Shown here one piece after another: positions 24,524-32,110 of a stretch of 64,000 bases of DNA. The stretch is taken from assembly GCA_963975575.1 (NCBI GenBank), contig CAXBHL010000008.1, forward strand, positions 1-64,000, written 5' to 3'. Within the stretch, counting starts at the first letter, position 1. Each line of letters begins with the position of its first letter. This DNA is from UBA6054 sp963975575 (GTDB lineage Bacteria; Planctomycetota; Phycisphaerae; Phycisphaerales; UBA1924). The translations under genes were made by a program, and so were the position numbers. The notes beneath the pieces are model-generated. The model had not been told where the DNA came from. It worked only from the letters and a program-made list of their open reading frames with translations, and ran no database searches.

Positions 24524-25759
24524 ATGCCGACCACACCACAAGCCCGCCAGCAGCACCTCGAATGGCTCAAGCAGGTCACCGTGATCCCCTCCGCGGCCGG
24601 GCGGGAGGACCGCGTCGTCGCGTGGATCGACGCGTGGACCTGTGCGCGGCCCGACATCGCCGTCCGACGCGAACCGCACGGCAACATCGAGCTGAGCCTG
24701 GCCCGCACGCAACGGACCGACGCGCCGATCTACTTCACGGCCCACCTCGACCACCCCACCTTCGTCGTGGACGAAGTGACCGGTCCCGACGCGCTGGTGC
24801 TCGGCTTCCGCGGCGGCGTCATGTCCGATTATTTTCCAGAGGCCCGCGTCCGCGTGCACGCGGGCGACTCGTTCACGCTCGGCACCATCACGGGCGATCA
24901 CAACCCCGACGGCGTCGAGTGGTCCGAGACCGACGACCGGCCCTTCAAGCAGTACGCCTGCACCACCGACGCGCCGCACGGGGCGAGCACGGGGGACATC
25001 GCCAGTTGGGATCTGCCCGCGCCGAAGATCGTCGACGACGAGTTCGGGGGCATCTTCCACACCGACGCCTGCGACGACCTGGCGGCCGTGGCCGGCGCGC
25101 TGGCCGCGTTCGACGAGCTGCGCCGGATGCTCGCGGAAGGCGAGCCGGTGGGCGACGTGCGGGTGCTGTTCACGCGGGCGGAGGAAATCGGATTCATCGG
25201 GGCGATCGGCGCGGCGCGGGACGGGTTCATGCCCCGCAACAGCCGCATCATCGCGCTGGAAAACTCCCGGTCGTTCCCCGACTCGCCCATCCACGGCGGG
25301 CCGATCGTGCGTGTGGGGGACCGGGTTTCCGTGTTCTCGCCCGAACTGACCGCGGCCGTCGCCAAGGTCGCCGAAACGATCTCCGGCGGGCCCTCGACCC
25401 CCAAGGCCAGCCAGAAAAACAGCGAGTTGCCCAAGTGGCGCTGGCAGCGCAAGCTCATGGCCGGCGGCGCGTGCGAGGCGTCGGTCTTCTGCGCGTACGG
25501 CTACACCAGCACCTGCGTGTGCCTGCCGCTGGGCAACTACCACAACATGGCCAACCTCGGAGAGGTCCAGGCCGGAACCTACAGCGGCACGCCCCGCGTC
25601 GGGTCCGAGCACATCGGTATCGACGATTTCCACGGCATGGTCGACCTGCTCATCGGCTGCGGCCGCGACCTGCCCGCCACCAGCGGCTTCTCCGAACGGC
25701 TCGAAAAGCTCTGGGACGGCCGCAAGTTCGTGCTTGATGCGCCGGTGGACGCGCGGTAG
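24524..25759 (+). CDS. M42-type metallo-aminopeptidase-like protein
   Basis: 411 residues with the co-catalytic metal-site order of M42/M20/M28 enzymes: TAHLDHPTFVVDE (H-x-D), HTDACDDLAAVAGALAA (bridging Asp) and RAEEIGFIGAIGA (Glu pair). ALENSRSFPDS sits near the usual Asp ligand and NYHNMANLG close to the final His. It should be a cytosolic zinc- or cobalt-dependent aminopeptidase or a related amidase. Length is slightly above the 350 typical of M42; extra residues lie at about 100-165. No signal peptide. Divergent from the kinase gene. Confidence 0.82.
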   Translation: MPTTPQARQQHLEWLKQVTVIPSAAGREDRVVAWIDAWTCARPDIAVRREPHGNIELSLARTQRTDAPIYFTAHLDHPTFVVDEVTGPDALVLGFRGGVMSDYFPEARVRVHAGDSFTLGTITGDHNPDGVEWSETDDRPFKQYACTTDAPHGASTGDIASWDLPAPKIVDDEFGGIFHTDACDDLAAVAGALAAFDELRRMLAEGEPVGDVRVLFTRAEEIGFIGAIGAARDGFMPRNSRIIALENSRSFPDSPIHGGPIVRVGDRVSVFSPELTAAVAKVAETISGGPSTPKASQKNSELPKWRWQRKLMAGGACEASVFCAYGYTSTCVCLPLGNYHNMANLGEVQAGTYSGTPRVGSEHIGIDDFHGMVDLLIGCGRDLPATSGFSERLEKLWDGRKFVLDAPVDAR

Positions 25760-25767
25760 GGCGTATT

Positions 25768-25904
25768 TTCAACGCAAAGATCGCGAAGGGATCGAAGCGG
25801 CTCCGGCCGGTCCTTGACCGGCTTTCCAGAAGACCGCTCATCGATCTGGGCTCGGAGATCGAGTCTGGTCCGCCCGGGGGCGGCTTCGCGGGCTTCGCGT
25901 TGGA
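25768..25904. repeat. family-B intergenic repeat
   Basis: About 137 bp from TTCAACGCAAAG to CTTCGCGTTGGA, an inverted repeat at the ends. The outer arms continue as GATCGCGAAGGGATCGAAGC on the left. It fills the gap between the peptidase and ppk2 genes. Confidence 0.75.
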
Positions 25905-25931
25905 GTCTTCCCTTTTTCTCCCTCGCTCGGG

Positions 25932-25937
25932 TATGCT
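25932..25937 (+). promoter_or_regulatory. -10 hexamer before the PPK2 gene
   Basis: TATGCT ends six bases before the ATG at 25944. There is no Shine-Dalgarno sequence (only CCGCCC). Confidence 0.45.
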
Positions 25938-25943
25938 CCGCCC

Positions 25944-26765
25944 ATGAGCCTGGCCGAGAAGTATCGCGTGACGCCCGGGGCCCGGGTGGATTTGTCGGAG
26001 TGGAAGTCGGACGACGCGGCGGGCGTGGACCGGGACGTCGCGGAGGCGCGGCTGGCCGACAACATCGACGCGCTGCAGAAACTCCAGCACCGCCTCTTCG
26101 CCGAGAAGAAGCGCTCGATGCTGGTGGTGCTGCAGGCAATGGACGCGGGGGGCAAGGACTCGACGATCCGCGGCGTGTTCGGGCCGCTGAACCCGCAGGG
26201 GGTGCGGGTCAACGCCTTCGGACGCCCGACAGAGTACGAGCTGTCGCACGACTTCCTGTGGCGGGTCCACCAGCACACGCCGCGGAAAGGCTTCATCCAG
26301 GTCTTCAACCGCTCGCACTACGAGGACGTGCTGGTGGTGCGGGTAGAAGAACTGGTGGCGCGGGGCGTGTGGCGGGAGCGGTACGCCATCATCAACGAGT
26401 TCGAGCGGGCGCTGACCGAGGCGGGCACGCAAATCGTCAAGATCTACCTGCACCTTTCCAAGGATCGGCAGAGGGAGAAACTGGCCGACCGGCTGGCCCA
26501 GCCTCACAAGCTGTGGAAGTTCGAGCCGGCCGACTTCGACACGCGTCGCAAGTGGGACCTGTACATGGAGGCCTACGCCGACGCGATCGCCCGCTGCGGG
26601 ACGGGCCACGCGCCGTGGTACGTGGTGCCGGCGGACCGCAAGTGGTACCGCCTGCTGGCCGTGTCCGAGATCCTCCGCGCCACCCTCGAGCGAATCGACC
26701 CGAAGTTCCCCGACCCCAAGATCGACCGCGAAGAGGCCAACCGCCTGCTCGACGAGATCGGGTGA
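25944..26765 (+). CDS. polyphosphate kinase 2 family protein
   Basis: 273 residues, the normal one-domain PPK2 length. It transfers phosphate between polyphosphate and nucleotides. Walker A-type loop: LQAMDAGGKDSTIRGVFG (about residue 64-81). FGRPTEYELSHDFLWRVHQH and the Walker B region VFNRSHYEDVLVVRVEEL follow. The lid reads YAIINEFERALTEAGTQIVK, and PWYVVPADRKWYRLLAVSE lies near the C-terminus. The sequence resembles the polyphosphate:nucleotide phosphotransferase subgroup. Whether AMP or ADP is preferred cannot be decided. It stands alone between two family-B repeats. Confidence 0.93.
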   Translation: MSLAEKYRVTPGARVDLSEWKSDDAAGVDRDVAEARLADNIDALQKLQHRLFAEKKRSMLVVLQAMDAGGKDSTIRGVFGPLNPQGVRVNAFGRPTEYELSHDFLWRVHQHTPRKGFIQVFNRSHYEDVLVVRVEELVARGVWRERYAIINEFERALTEAGTQIVKIYLHLSKDRQREKLADRLAQPHKLWKFEPADFDTRRKWDLYMEAYADAIARCGTGHAPWYVVPADRKWYRLLAVSEILRATLERIDPKFPDPKIDREEANRLLDEIG

Positions 26766-26804
26766 CGGAAGAGATCGATCGCAGAGGTCGCAAACAAAGA
26801 GTTC

Positions 26805-26950
26805 TTCAACGCGAAGCCCGCGAAGTTGCGCGAAGCGGCTCCTGCCGCTCCTCATCTGATCTCCAAAGCCAACCCTTCACAGCTCGTTCTGAAAAGTGGG
26901 TACAGGATCAATCAGCACCGCTTCGAACCCTTCGCGATCTTCGCGTTGAA
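26805..26950. repeat. family-B intergenic repeat
   Basis: 146 bp from TTCAACGCGAAG to CTTCGCGTTGAA, with inner arms CCCGCGAAG and CCCTTCGCGAT. GCAGAGGTCGCA at 26781 is a remnant of the CGCAGAG array. It separates ppk2 from the convergent repressor gene. Confidence 0.8.
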
Positions 26951-26977
26951 TCCCCTCCCCCCCCAGCCCCCCCGTTC

Positions 26978-27826
26978 TCACCCCCCGATCGGCCTCGTCA
27001 CCGACACACCCGCGTACAGCCCCGCCACCCGTTCCCGCGGCACCGTCCGGGCCTCGTACCTCCGATTCAGCGGCTCGATCCGGATCACCTCTTCCCCCGC
27101 CTCCCCGCCAAAGAACACCCGCTTGAACGTCGACTCGTGGTCGGGCTCCAAGCGCACGAAGCAGTCCATCCCGCTGCGCACGGTCACCGCCGGCGAGAAC
27201 ACCACGATGTCGCCCGCGCGGTAATCCGGCTCCATCGAGTCCCCCACCACGCGGGCCGCGAACGCGTCCGGGTCGTTCAGGTCGGGCGCCCGCACGTACT
27301 CGTCCGCCACCCGCGCCGGGTACCCCAGGTCCGTAAAGCCCGCCGGGTATCCCGCGGTCACGCGGTTGATCAGCGGGATCTCCCGCGGCAGCGCGGCCGC
27401 CACGCTCTCCATCGACACCCCGCCCGGCGACAAACCCTCGATCAACCCCTGCAACCGCCCGGACTTGTACAACTCGTCCAGCGACGCGCCGGCACGCACG
27501 CCCTCGCCCAGCAACCGCGCGAGACGCTCGGCGGCCTTGCCCTGCACCCGCAACGCCCCGATGTCCCGACGCACCGCGCCGGGCGTCCGCTCCCACCGCG
27601 CCAGCCCCGCCAACGCCCCCGCGTCCATCCCCAGCGCTGATTCCAGCCGCGCCACCAGCTCCTCCGACGGCGGCCCCTTCCGCCCCCGCTCCACCGCCCA
27701 CAGATACGACTTCGCGCACCCCACCCGATCCGCCAAGGCGTCCAGCGACCACCCCAGCCCCGCCCGCCGATCCGCCAACGCCCGCCCGAACGCGGTGGCC
27801 GGTGTCGTCTCCTTCGCGTGCTCCAT
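26978..27826 (-). CDS. XRE-family S24 (LexA/CI-type) repressor
   Basis: 282 residues. The HTH lies at about 13-60 (SLDALADRVGCAKSYLWAVE). The middle is an Ala/Leu/Gly-rich helical linker. The C-terminal S24 peptidase domain (about 150-282) has a likely self-cleavage bond Ala158-Gly159 (NRVTAGYPAG). The nucleophile is Ser197 in VVGDSMEPDYRAGD and the general base Lys235 in HESTFKRVFF. This is the set-up of phage repressors inactivated by RecA-stimulated self-cleavage after DNA damage. The ATG at 27826 follows a GGGGGTGG site. It is divergent from the 28004-31663 operon, which it most likely represses through the inverted repeats in the 180-bp gap. Confidence 0.9.
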   Translation of the reverse strand: MEHAKETTPATAFGRALADRRAGLGWSLDALADRVGCAKSYLWAVERGRKGPPSEELVARLESALGMDAGALAGLARWERTPGAVRRDIGALRVQGKAAERLARLLGEGVRAGASLDELYKSGRLQGLIEGLSPGGVSMESVAAALPREIPLINRVTAGYPAGFTDLGYPARVADEYVRAPDLNDPDAFAARVVGDSMEPDYRAGDIVVFSPAVTVRSGMDCFVRLEPDHESTFKRVFFGGEAGEEVIRIEPLNRRYEARTVPRERVAGLYAGVSVTRPIGG

Positions 27827-27882
27827 GACCACCCCCTGTCAGTCGCCAACCCCGTTTTCCACGGATGTACGCCGCGGTGCGC

Positions 27883-27904
27883 TGTTTGGCGGACATACCA
27901 AACA
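27883..27904. promoter_or_regulatory. candidate operator 1 (inverted repeat)
   Basis: TGTTTGG and CCAAACA form a perfect 7-bp inverted repeat with an 8-base spacer, just upstream of the plus-strand -35 and downstream of the minus-strand promoter. The position fits a repressor site for the S24 protein. Confidence 0.6.
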
Positions 27905-27910
27905 GAACCC

Positions 27911-27939
27911 TTGCATCATCGCCGACCGATGGGTACAAA
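27911..27939 (+). promoter_or_regulatory. promoter of the HTH/ABC-GNAT/terminase operon
   Basis: TTGCAT (27911-27916), 17 bases, TACAAA (27934-27939). It overlaps the opposite promoter almost completely. Confidence 0.55.
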
Positions 27940-27943
27940 TCAA
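27915..27943 (-). promoter_or_regulatory. promoter of the S24 repressor gene
   Basis: On the minus strand TTGATT (27943-27938), 17 bases, GATGAT (27920-27915). The overlap with the plus-strand promoter makes the two mutually exclusive. Confidence 0.5.
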
Positions 27944-27946
27944 GCC

Positions 27947-27970
27947 TGTTCACCAAATAGAGAACGAACA
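27947..27970. promoter_or_regulatory. candidate operator 2 (inverted repeat)
   Basis: TGTTC and GAACA flank 14 bases, placed directly downstream of the plus-strand -10. The arms are shorter than in operator 1 and differ in sequence, so it may be a second-affinity site or bind another factor. Confidence 0.4.
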
Positions 27971-28003
27971 AACGGGCCTTTGAGGCCCCGTGAGGGGGAA
28001 ACC

Positions 28004-28522
28004 ATGACCGATTCCAGCCCGTCACCCGCCCGCCGCCGCACGCGGCCAACCCCGTGGCTCGACACCGTGGCCGGGGGATTGGACCTGCGTCGCCCGCGGG
28101 ACGCCGACGCCGCCCGGCGGGTGGTGGACCGGGCGGACTGGCTGAACCCGTCCGACCGGGCCCTGGTGCTGGCGGTCCTGCGTGACGGGCAGTCCGTGTC
28201 GGCCCTGGCCCGCGTGCAGGAGGGCTGCCCCCGCTCGCTGCGACGGCGCCTCGGGGCGGCCGTCGCCCGACTGACCGACGACCGCACCGTCTTCGTCGCC
28301 CGCCACCTCGGCGCCATCGCGGCCGCCAACCCCACCCGCGCCCGCGTCGCCCGCGCCTTCTACCTCCACGGGCTGACCATGCGGGCCATCGCCACCGCCC
28401 ACAAACTCTCGCTTCACACCGTCCGCGCCCACCGGCTGGCGGTCGAGGGGATGTACGAGGCGTCCCGCACCGAGCCCAAATCCCCCGCCGCCACCCGCCA
28501 ACCCGACCGGACCTGGCGATGA
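28004..28522 (+). CDS. small HTH protein (sigma-70 region-4-like)
   Basis: 172 residues. GAGGGGGAAACC before the ATG is a strong ribosome binding site. Residues 110-150 (ARVARAFYLHGLTMRAIATA, HKLSLHTVRAHRLAVEGMYE) look like a sigma-region-4 or LuxR-type helix-turn-helix. An earlier helical segment (LNPSDRALVLAVLRDGQSVS, ALARVQEGCP) may be a second one. There is no sigma region 2, so it is not a full sigma factor. It could be an operon activator or a terminase small-subunit-like DNA-binding protein. Its stop overlaps the next start (ATGA). Confidence 0.65.
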   Translation: MTDSSPSPARRRTRPTPWLDTVAGGLDLRRPRDADAARRVVDRADWLNPSDRALVLAVLRDGQSVSALARVQEGCPRSLRRRLGAAVARLTDDRTVFVARHLGAIAAANPTRARVARAFYLHGLTMRAIATAHKLSLHTVRAHRLAVEGMYEASRTEPKSPAATRQPDRTWR

Positions 28523-29883
28523 CCAACCGCCCCACCACCCATCCGCCCCGGACCGTCCCGGCGCCCGCGTGGATCAGCACGCCCGCACGCCGCGCCTGCG
28601 CCGGCTTCGGCCTGATCCCGACCCCCGCGCCCACCCACACGCAGCCGATCGCCGTGACCGACACCGAACTTGAGACTATCGCACCGCCCGGCGTGGTGCT
28701 GCTGACCGGCCCGAGCGGCTCGGGCAAGTCCCGCCTGCTCGACGCGCTCGCCCACACCGCCCGCCGGCAGGGCCGGCGCGTGATCGGCTGCGAAGATCCC
28801 GTCCCGCACGCCGGCCTGTGCGTGCTCGACACGCTCGGCGTCCCCACACCCGTCGCCCTCGACGCGCTCAGCGCCGCCGGCCTGAGCGAGCCCGCCCTCT
28901 GGACACGCGAGCCGCACACCCTCAGCGTCGGCGAACGCGCCCGCCTCGGGCTGGCCCACGCCATGGCCCACGCCCGGCGCGGTGATCTGGTGGTCTGCGA
29001 CGAGTTCGCCACGCCCCTCGATCGCGCCGCCGCGCAGGCCCTCGCCCGCACCGCGTCCCGCTGGGCCGGCCGCGCCGGCGTCACGCTGCTGGCCGCCAGC
29101 GCCCACGAGGACCTGACCGCCTTCCTCGACACCACCGCCATCATCCGCGTCGGATCACCCGGTGCGCGAAACACCCACCCCGGCGCCGTCGCCGCGCCGA
29201 TCCTGGTCCGCATCGAGCCCGGCTCGATCGCCGACCACGACGCGCTCGCGCCCCTGCACTACCGGGCCGGGCGCCCCGCCACCGTCGTGCGCACCCTCCG
29301 CGCCGTGCGCACCACCCCCGACGGACGCGAGCTGCTCGCCGGCGTGCTCACCGTCTCCATGCCCGTGCTCAACGCCGTGTGGCGGGCGCAGGCGTGGCCC
29401 GGTCGCTACACCAACGCAAACCGCCGCGACACCGCCCGCAGGCTCAACACCGAACTGCGCTGCATCTCCCGCGTCATCGTCGACCCCCGCTCCCGCGGCC
29501 TCGGCATCGCCAGCCAACTCGTCCGCGCCTACCTCGCCAGCCCACTCAGCCCCGCCACCGAAGCCGTCGCCGCCATGGGCGCGGTGTCCCCCTTCTTCCG
29601 CACCGCGGGCATGACCGAATACCACCTCCCCCGACCACCCCACGACGCCCGCCTGTCCGACGCGCTCGAACACGCCGGGCTCGAACCCACCGACCTCATC
29701 CGCCCGGGCTTCACGCCCGACCCGTTCCTCGACCACGAACTCACCCGCTGGGCCAAGCACGCCAAGGTGCGTCCCGACCGCGCACGCACACCCGACCCCC
29801 TCCGCGCCATTGCCGCCCACGCCGCGGGCCGCTTGGCCACGCGCCCGCGCGCGTACGCCCACACCCGAGGAGACCACGCATGA
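28519..29883 (+). CDS. ABC-type ATPase fused to a GNAT acetyltransferase (COG2401-like)
   Basis: 454 residues. The ABC ATPase half has Walker A GPSGSGKS (64-71), signature LSVGER (135-140), Walker B LVVCDE (157-162) and the switch His196. The domain is short and lacks a transporter partner. The second half (about 225-400) is a GNAT fold with the acetyl-CoA loop VDPRSRGLGIASQL (321-334) and AAMGAVSPFFRTAGMTEYHL as the C-terminal GNAT strand region. This fusion corresponds to COG2401, which I associate with phages and mobile DNA; its biochemical role is unknown. ATGA overlaps at both ends show tight coupling with neighbours. Confidence 0.82.
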   Translation: MTNRPTTHPPRTVPAPAWISTPARRACAGFGLIPTPAPTHTQPIAVTDTELETIAPPGVVLLTGPSGSGKSRLLDALAHTARRQGRRVIGCEDPVPHAGLCVLDTLGVPTPVALDALSAAGLSEPALWTREPHTLSVGERARLGLAHAMAHARRGDLVVCDEFATPLDRAAAQALARTASRWAGRAGVTLLAASAHEDLTAFLDTTAIIRVGSPGARNTHPGAVAAPILVRIEPGSIADHDALAPLHYRAGRPATVVRTLRAVRTTPDGRELLAGVLTVSMPVLNAVWRAQAWPGRYTNANRRDTARRLNTELRCISRVIVDPRSRGLGIASQLVRAYLASPLSPATEAVAAMGAVSPFFRTAGMTEYHLPRPPHDARLSDALEHAGLEPTDLIRPGFTPDPFLDHELTRWAKHAKVRPDRARTPDPLRAIAAHAAGRLATRPRAYAHTRGDHA

Positions 29884-30092
29884 ACCACCACACCACCGTC
29901 CCCACCCCCGCCGAACCCCACGCCCGCGGCTCACTCCCCGACGCCCTGACCTTCTTCCTCACCCGCGACCAACGCCGCCAAGTCCTCACCCGCCTCAACA
30001 CCACCGCCCCCAACCGAACCACCGCCCTCCTGCAAGCCCTGGCCCTGTCAGACCCCAGTCGCTCCCAAACCCCTTCGCGATCTTCGCGTTAA
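29880..30092 (+). CDS. small protein ending in a family-B repeat
   Basis: 70 residues, starting at the ATG that overlaps the previous stop (ATGA). The central part ALTFFLTRDQRRQVLTRLNT and RTTALLQALALS looks like a helical mini-domain of unknown family. The last residues PSRSSR and the TAA stop are supplied by the family-B repeat arm CCTTCGCGATCTTCGCGTTA, so the native C-terminus was probably replaced when the repeat arrived. It lies between the ATPase and terminase genes. Confidence 0.6.
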   Translation: MNHHTTVPTPAEPHARGSLPDALTFFLTRDQRRQVLTRLNTTAPNRTTALLQALALSDPSRSQTPSRSSR

Positions 30093-30163
30093 GGCTCCCC
30101 TCTTCCCCCTCTTCCCCCCTCTGCGCCCTCTGCGTGACCTCTGCACCTCTGCGTACCTCTTCT
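30071..30163. repeat. half copy of family-B repeat with CGCAGAG array
   Basis: CCCTTCGCGATCTTCGCGTT at 30072-30091, then on the opposite strand the CGCAGAG array (plus strand CTCTGCG units, 30118-30160). In reverse complement this is the same order as at 10121-10190. Only one arm of the inverted repeat is present. Confidence 0.7.
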
Positions 30164-30190
30164 CCCCCCCTCCCCCCCCGGAGCCGACCC

Positions 30191-31663
30191 ATGCCCGACT
30201 TCCCCGGCCCCATCCCCACCACCGACGACGAACTGGCCGCGTGGCTTCACCTTTGGCTCGGCTTCCGCACACCCCGCCACGCCCTGCTCGAACACAACCA
30301 CGCCCCCTTCGCCTACCTCGCCCACGCCTTTTTCGAGGACCGCTCGCCACGCGACTGCGTCGTCTGGGCCAACCGCGGCGGCGGCAAGACCTACCTCGGA
30401 GCCGTCGCCACCGCCCTCGACCTGATCTTCAAGCCCGGCATCGAGATCCGCGTCCTCGCCGGCTCGCTCGAGCAGTCCAAACGCATGCACAGCCACCTGC
30501 GCGACCTCTTCGAACGCGACGGTTTCAAGGACATGGTCGAGGGAAAGATCACCGAGCGGCGCGTCCGCCTGACCAACGGGTCGTGCGTCGAGCTGCTCGC
30601 CCAGAGCCAGACCTCCGTCCGCGGCACCCGCGTCCAGAAGCTCCGCTGCGACGAGGTCGAACTCTTCGACCCCGACGTCTGGGACGCCGCCCAGCTCACC
30701 ACCCGCTCCAAACAGTGCGGCCCCGTGCAGGTCCGCGGCGCCATCGAGTGCCTCTCGACCATGCACATCCCCTACGGCATCATGCACGACCTCGTCGCCA
30801 AGGCCAAGCTCGACGCCACCCGCCGCCTCTTCCGCTGGGGCGTGGTGGACACGCTCGGCCCCTGCCCGGACGACGACCACCGGTGCCTGTCCGACGCTGG
30901 CCCGTGCCCGCTGGCCGCCGAGTGCGCGGGGCTGGCCAAGGCCCGCGACCGCCGCGGCGACCCGCCGGGGCACATCGATGTCGCCGACGCGGTGGCGCTG
31001 AAGGGTCGCGTGTCGCGGGAGGTCTGGAACGCGGAGATGCTCTGCCTGCGCCCCAGCCGCTCCGACGCGGTGCTGCCCGAGTTCGACCCGCGCGTGCACG
31101 CCGTCGATGGCGCGCCGGACGGCTGCGACGCGTGGCCGGTCTACGCCGGGATGGACTTCGGCATCCGCGCGCCCACGGTGGTGCTGTGGGCGCGGCGCTC
31201 GCCCGCGGGCGTGCTGTTCGTTGTGCGCGAGCACGTGCGGGCCGGGCTGTCGCTCGACCAGCACGTCGCGGCCATCCGCGCGGCCCCCGAGCGCCCCGTC
31301 TGGATCGGGGCAGACCCCGCGGGCGACGCCCGCGTCCTGCAGTCCGGCGTCTCCGACATCATGCGGATGCGCCAGGCGGGCTTCGACGTCCGGTCCGTCC
31401 GCGCGGGCGTGCACGCCGGCATCGGCCTCGTCCGCGCGCGCTTGCGCCCCGCCATCGGCCCGCCCACCCTGTTCGTCACCCGCGCCTGCCCGACCCTGAT
31501 CGAATCGCTCGAACGCTACCACTACCCCGCGGACCCCGGGAACCCCAACCCCGAAAAGGACGGCCACGACCACGCGGTGGACGCGCTGCGCTACCTCATC
31601 CAGAACCTCGACGCCGGCCACAAGAGCACCGTCGACAACTACCTGCCAAACCAACCGCGCTGA
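30191..31663 (+). CDS. phage-type terminase large subunit
   Basis: 490 residues. N-terminal packaging ATPase: Walker A-type NRGGGKT (61-67), Walker B LRCDE (151-155), coupling motif STMH (189-192). C-terminal RuvC-like nuclease: MDFG (Asp322), GADPAG (Asp375), GHDHAVDALRY (Asp460/464). Between the domains sits a cysteine cluster (Cys225, 232, 239, 245; C-x6-C-x6-C-x5-C) that could hold zinc or an Fe-S cluster and is not part of the usual fold. The enzyme should cut and pump DNA into a procapsid, but no portal, capsid or tail gene is in the window. All catalytic residues look intact, so it is not an obvious pseudogene. Confidence 0.88.
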   Translation: MPDFPGPIPTTDDELAAWLHLWLGFRTPRHALLEHNHAPFAYLAHAFFEDRSPRDCVVWANRGGGKTYLGAVATALDLIFKPGIEIRVLAGSLEQSKRMHSHLRDLFERDGFKDMVEGKITERRVRLTNGSCVELLAQSQTSVRGTRVQKLRCDEVELFDPDVWDAAQLTTRSKQCGPVQVRGAIECLSTMHIPYGIMHDLVAKAKLDATRRLFRWGVVDTLGPCPDDDHRCLSDAGPCPLAAECAGLAKARDRRGDPPGHIDVADAVALKGRVSREVWNAEMLCLRPSRSDAVLPEFDPRVHAVDGAPDGCDAWPVYAGMDFGIRAPTVVLWARRSPAGVLFVVREHVRAGLSLDQHVAAIRAAPERPVWIGADPAGDARVLQSGVSDIMRMRQAGFDVRSVRAGVHAGIGLVRARLRPAIGPPTLFVTRACPTLIESLERYHYPADPGNPNPEKDGHDHAVDALRYLIQNLDAGHKSTVDNYLPNQPR

Positions 31664-31675
31664 TAACCACCCCAT

Positions 31676-31815
31676 CCCAGCCGAGCCGCGTAAGCGGCCG
31701 GTCTCGGCGACGTATTGACCGGCGTTCCCATCCCCCAGCGAGCCCGGACCGTCAGCGCCGGGCCTCTTCACCCCAGCCGAGCCGCGTAAGCGGCCGGTCA
31801 CAGCGACGCATTACC
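31676..31815. repeat. two left-half copies of family-A repeat
   Basis: CCCAGCCGAGCCGCGTAAGC at 31676 and CCCCAGCCGAGCCGCGTAAG at 31771 are each followed by CGGCCGGTC and a further 15-20 bases of family-A sequence. The right halves are missing. They mark the end of the 27-31.7 kb island. Confidence 0.75.
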
Positions 31816-31855
31816 CCAAATCCCCCCTCCCGACCGTCCGTTTCTTCCCGCTCCC

Positions 31856-32110
31856 TCACCCCGGCATCGGCGCCAGCAACGGCACCAGCACGTTCACCAC
31901 CACCATGAACACCACCGCCAGGGCCGCCATGCCCCCCAGCACCTGCAGCACGAGCACCAGCACCTCGCGCCAGTAGCCCGTCATGTCCTTCGTCCGCACC
32001 GCCTTGTAACCGATCGCCACGAAGATCACCATCGGCACGATCAGCAGGTACCAGGTGTCGTGGGCCTGGGAGGGATCGATGAACGGGGTCGCCAATGTCA
32101 GGCTGTTCAC
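31856..32110 (-). CDS. small two-helix membrane protein
   Basis: 84 residues from the GTG at 32110, which overlaps the stop of the upstream gene (GTGA). Two membrane helices: YLLIVPMVIFVAIGYKAVRT and VLQVLGGMAALAVVFMVVVN, joined by a basic loop (KDMTGYWREV). No recognised family. The overlap means it is made together with the DUF6677-like protein and may form a complex with it. Confidence 0.65.
   Translation of the reverse strand: MNSLTLATPFIDPSQAHDTWYLLIVPMVIFVAIGYKAVRTKDMTGYWREVLVLVLQVLGGMAALAVVFMVVVNVLVPLLAPMPG

Noticed and set aside
26978..31663. Complete prophage
   Set aside because: Only repressor, HTH protein, ATPase-GNAT, small protein and terminase are present. No structural, lysis, replication or integration gene and no attachment-site repeat was found.
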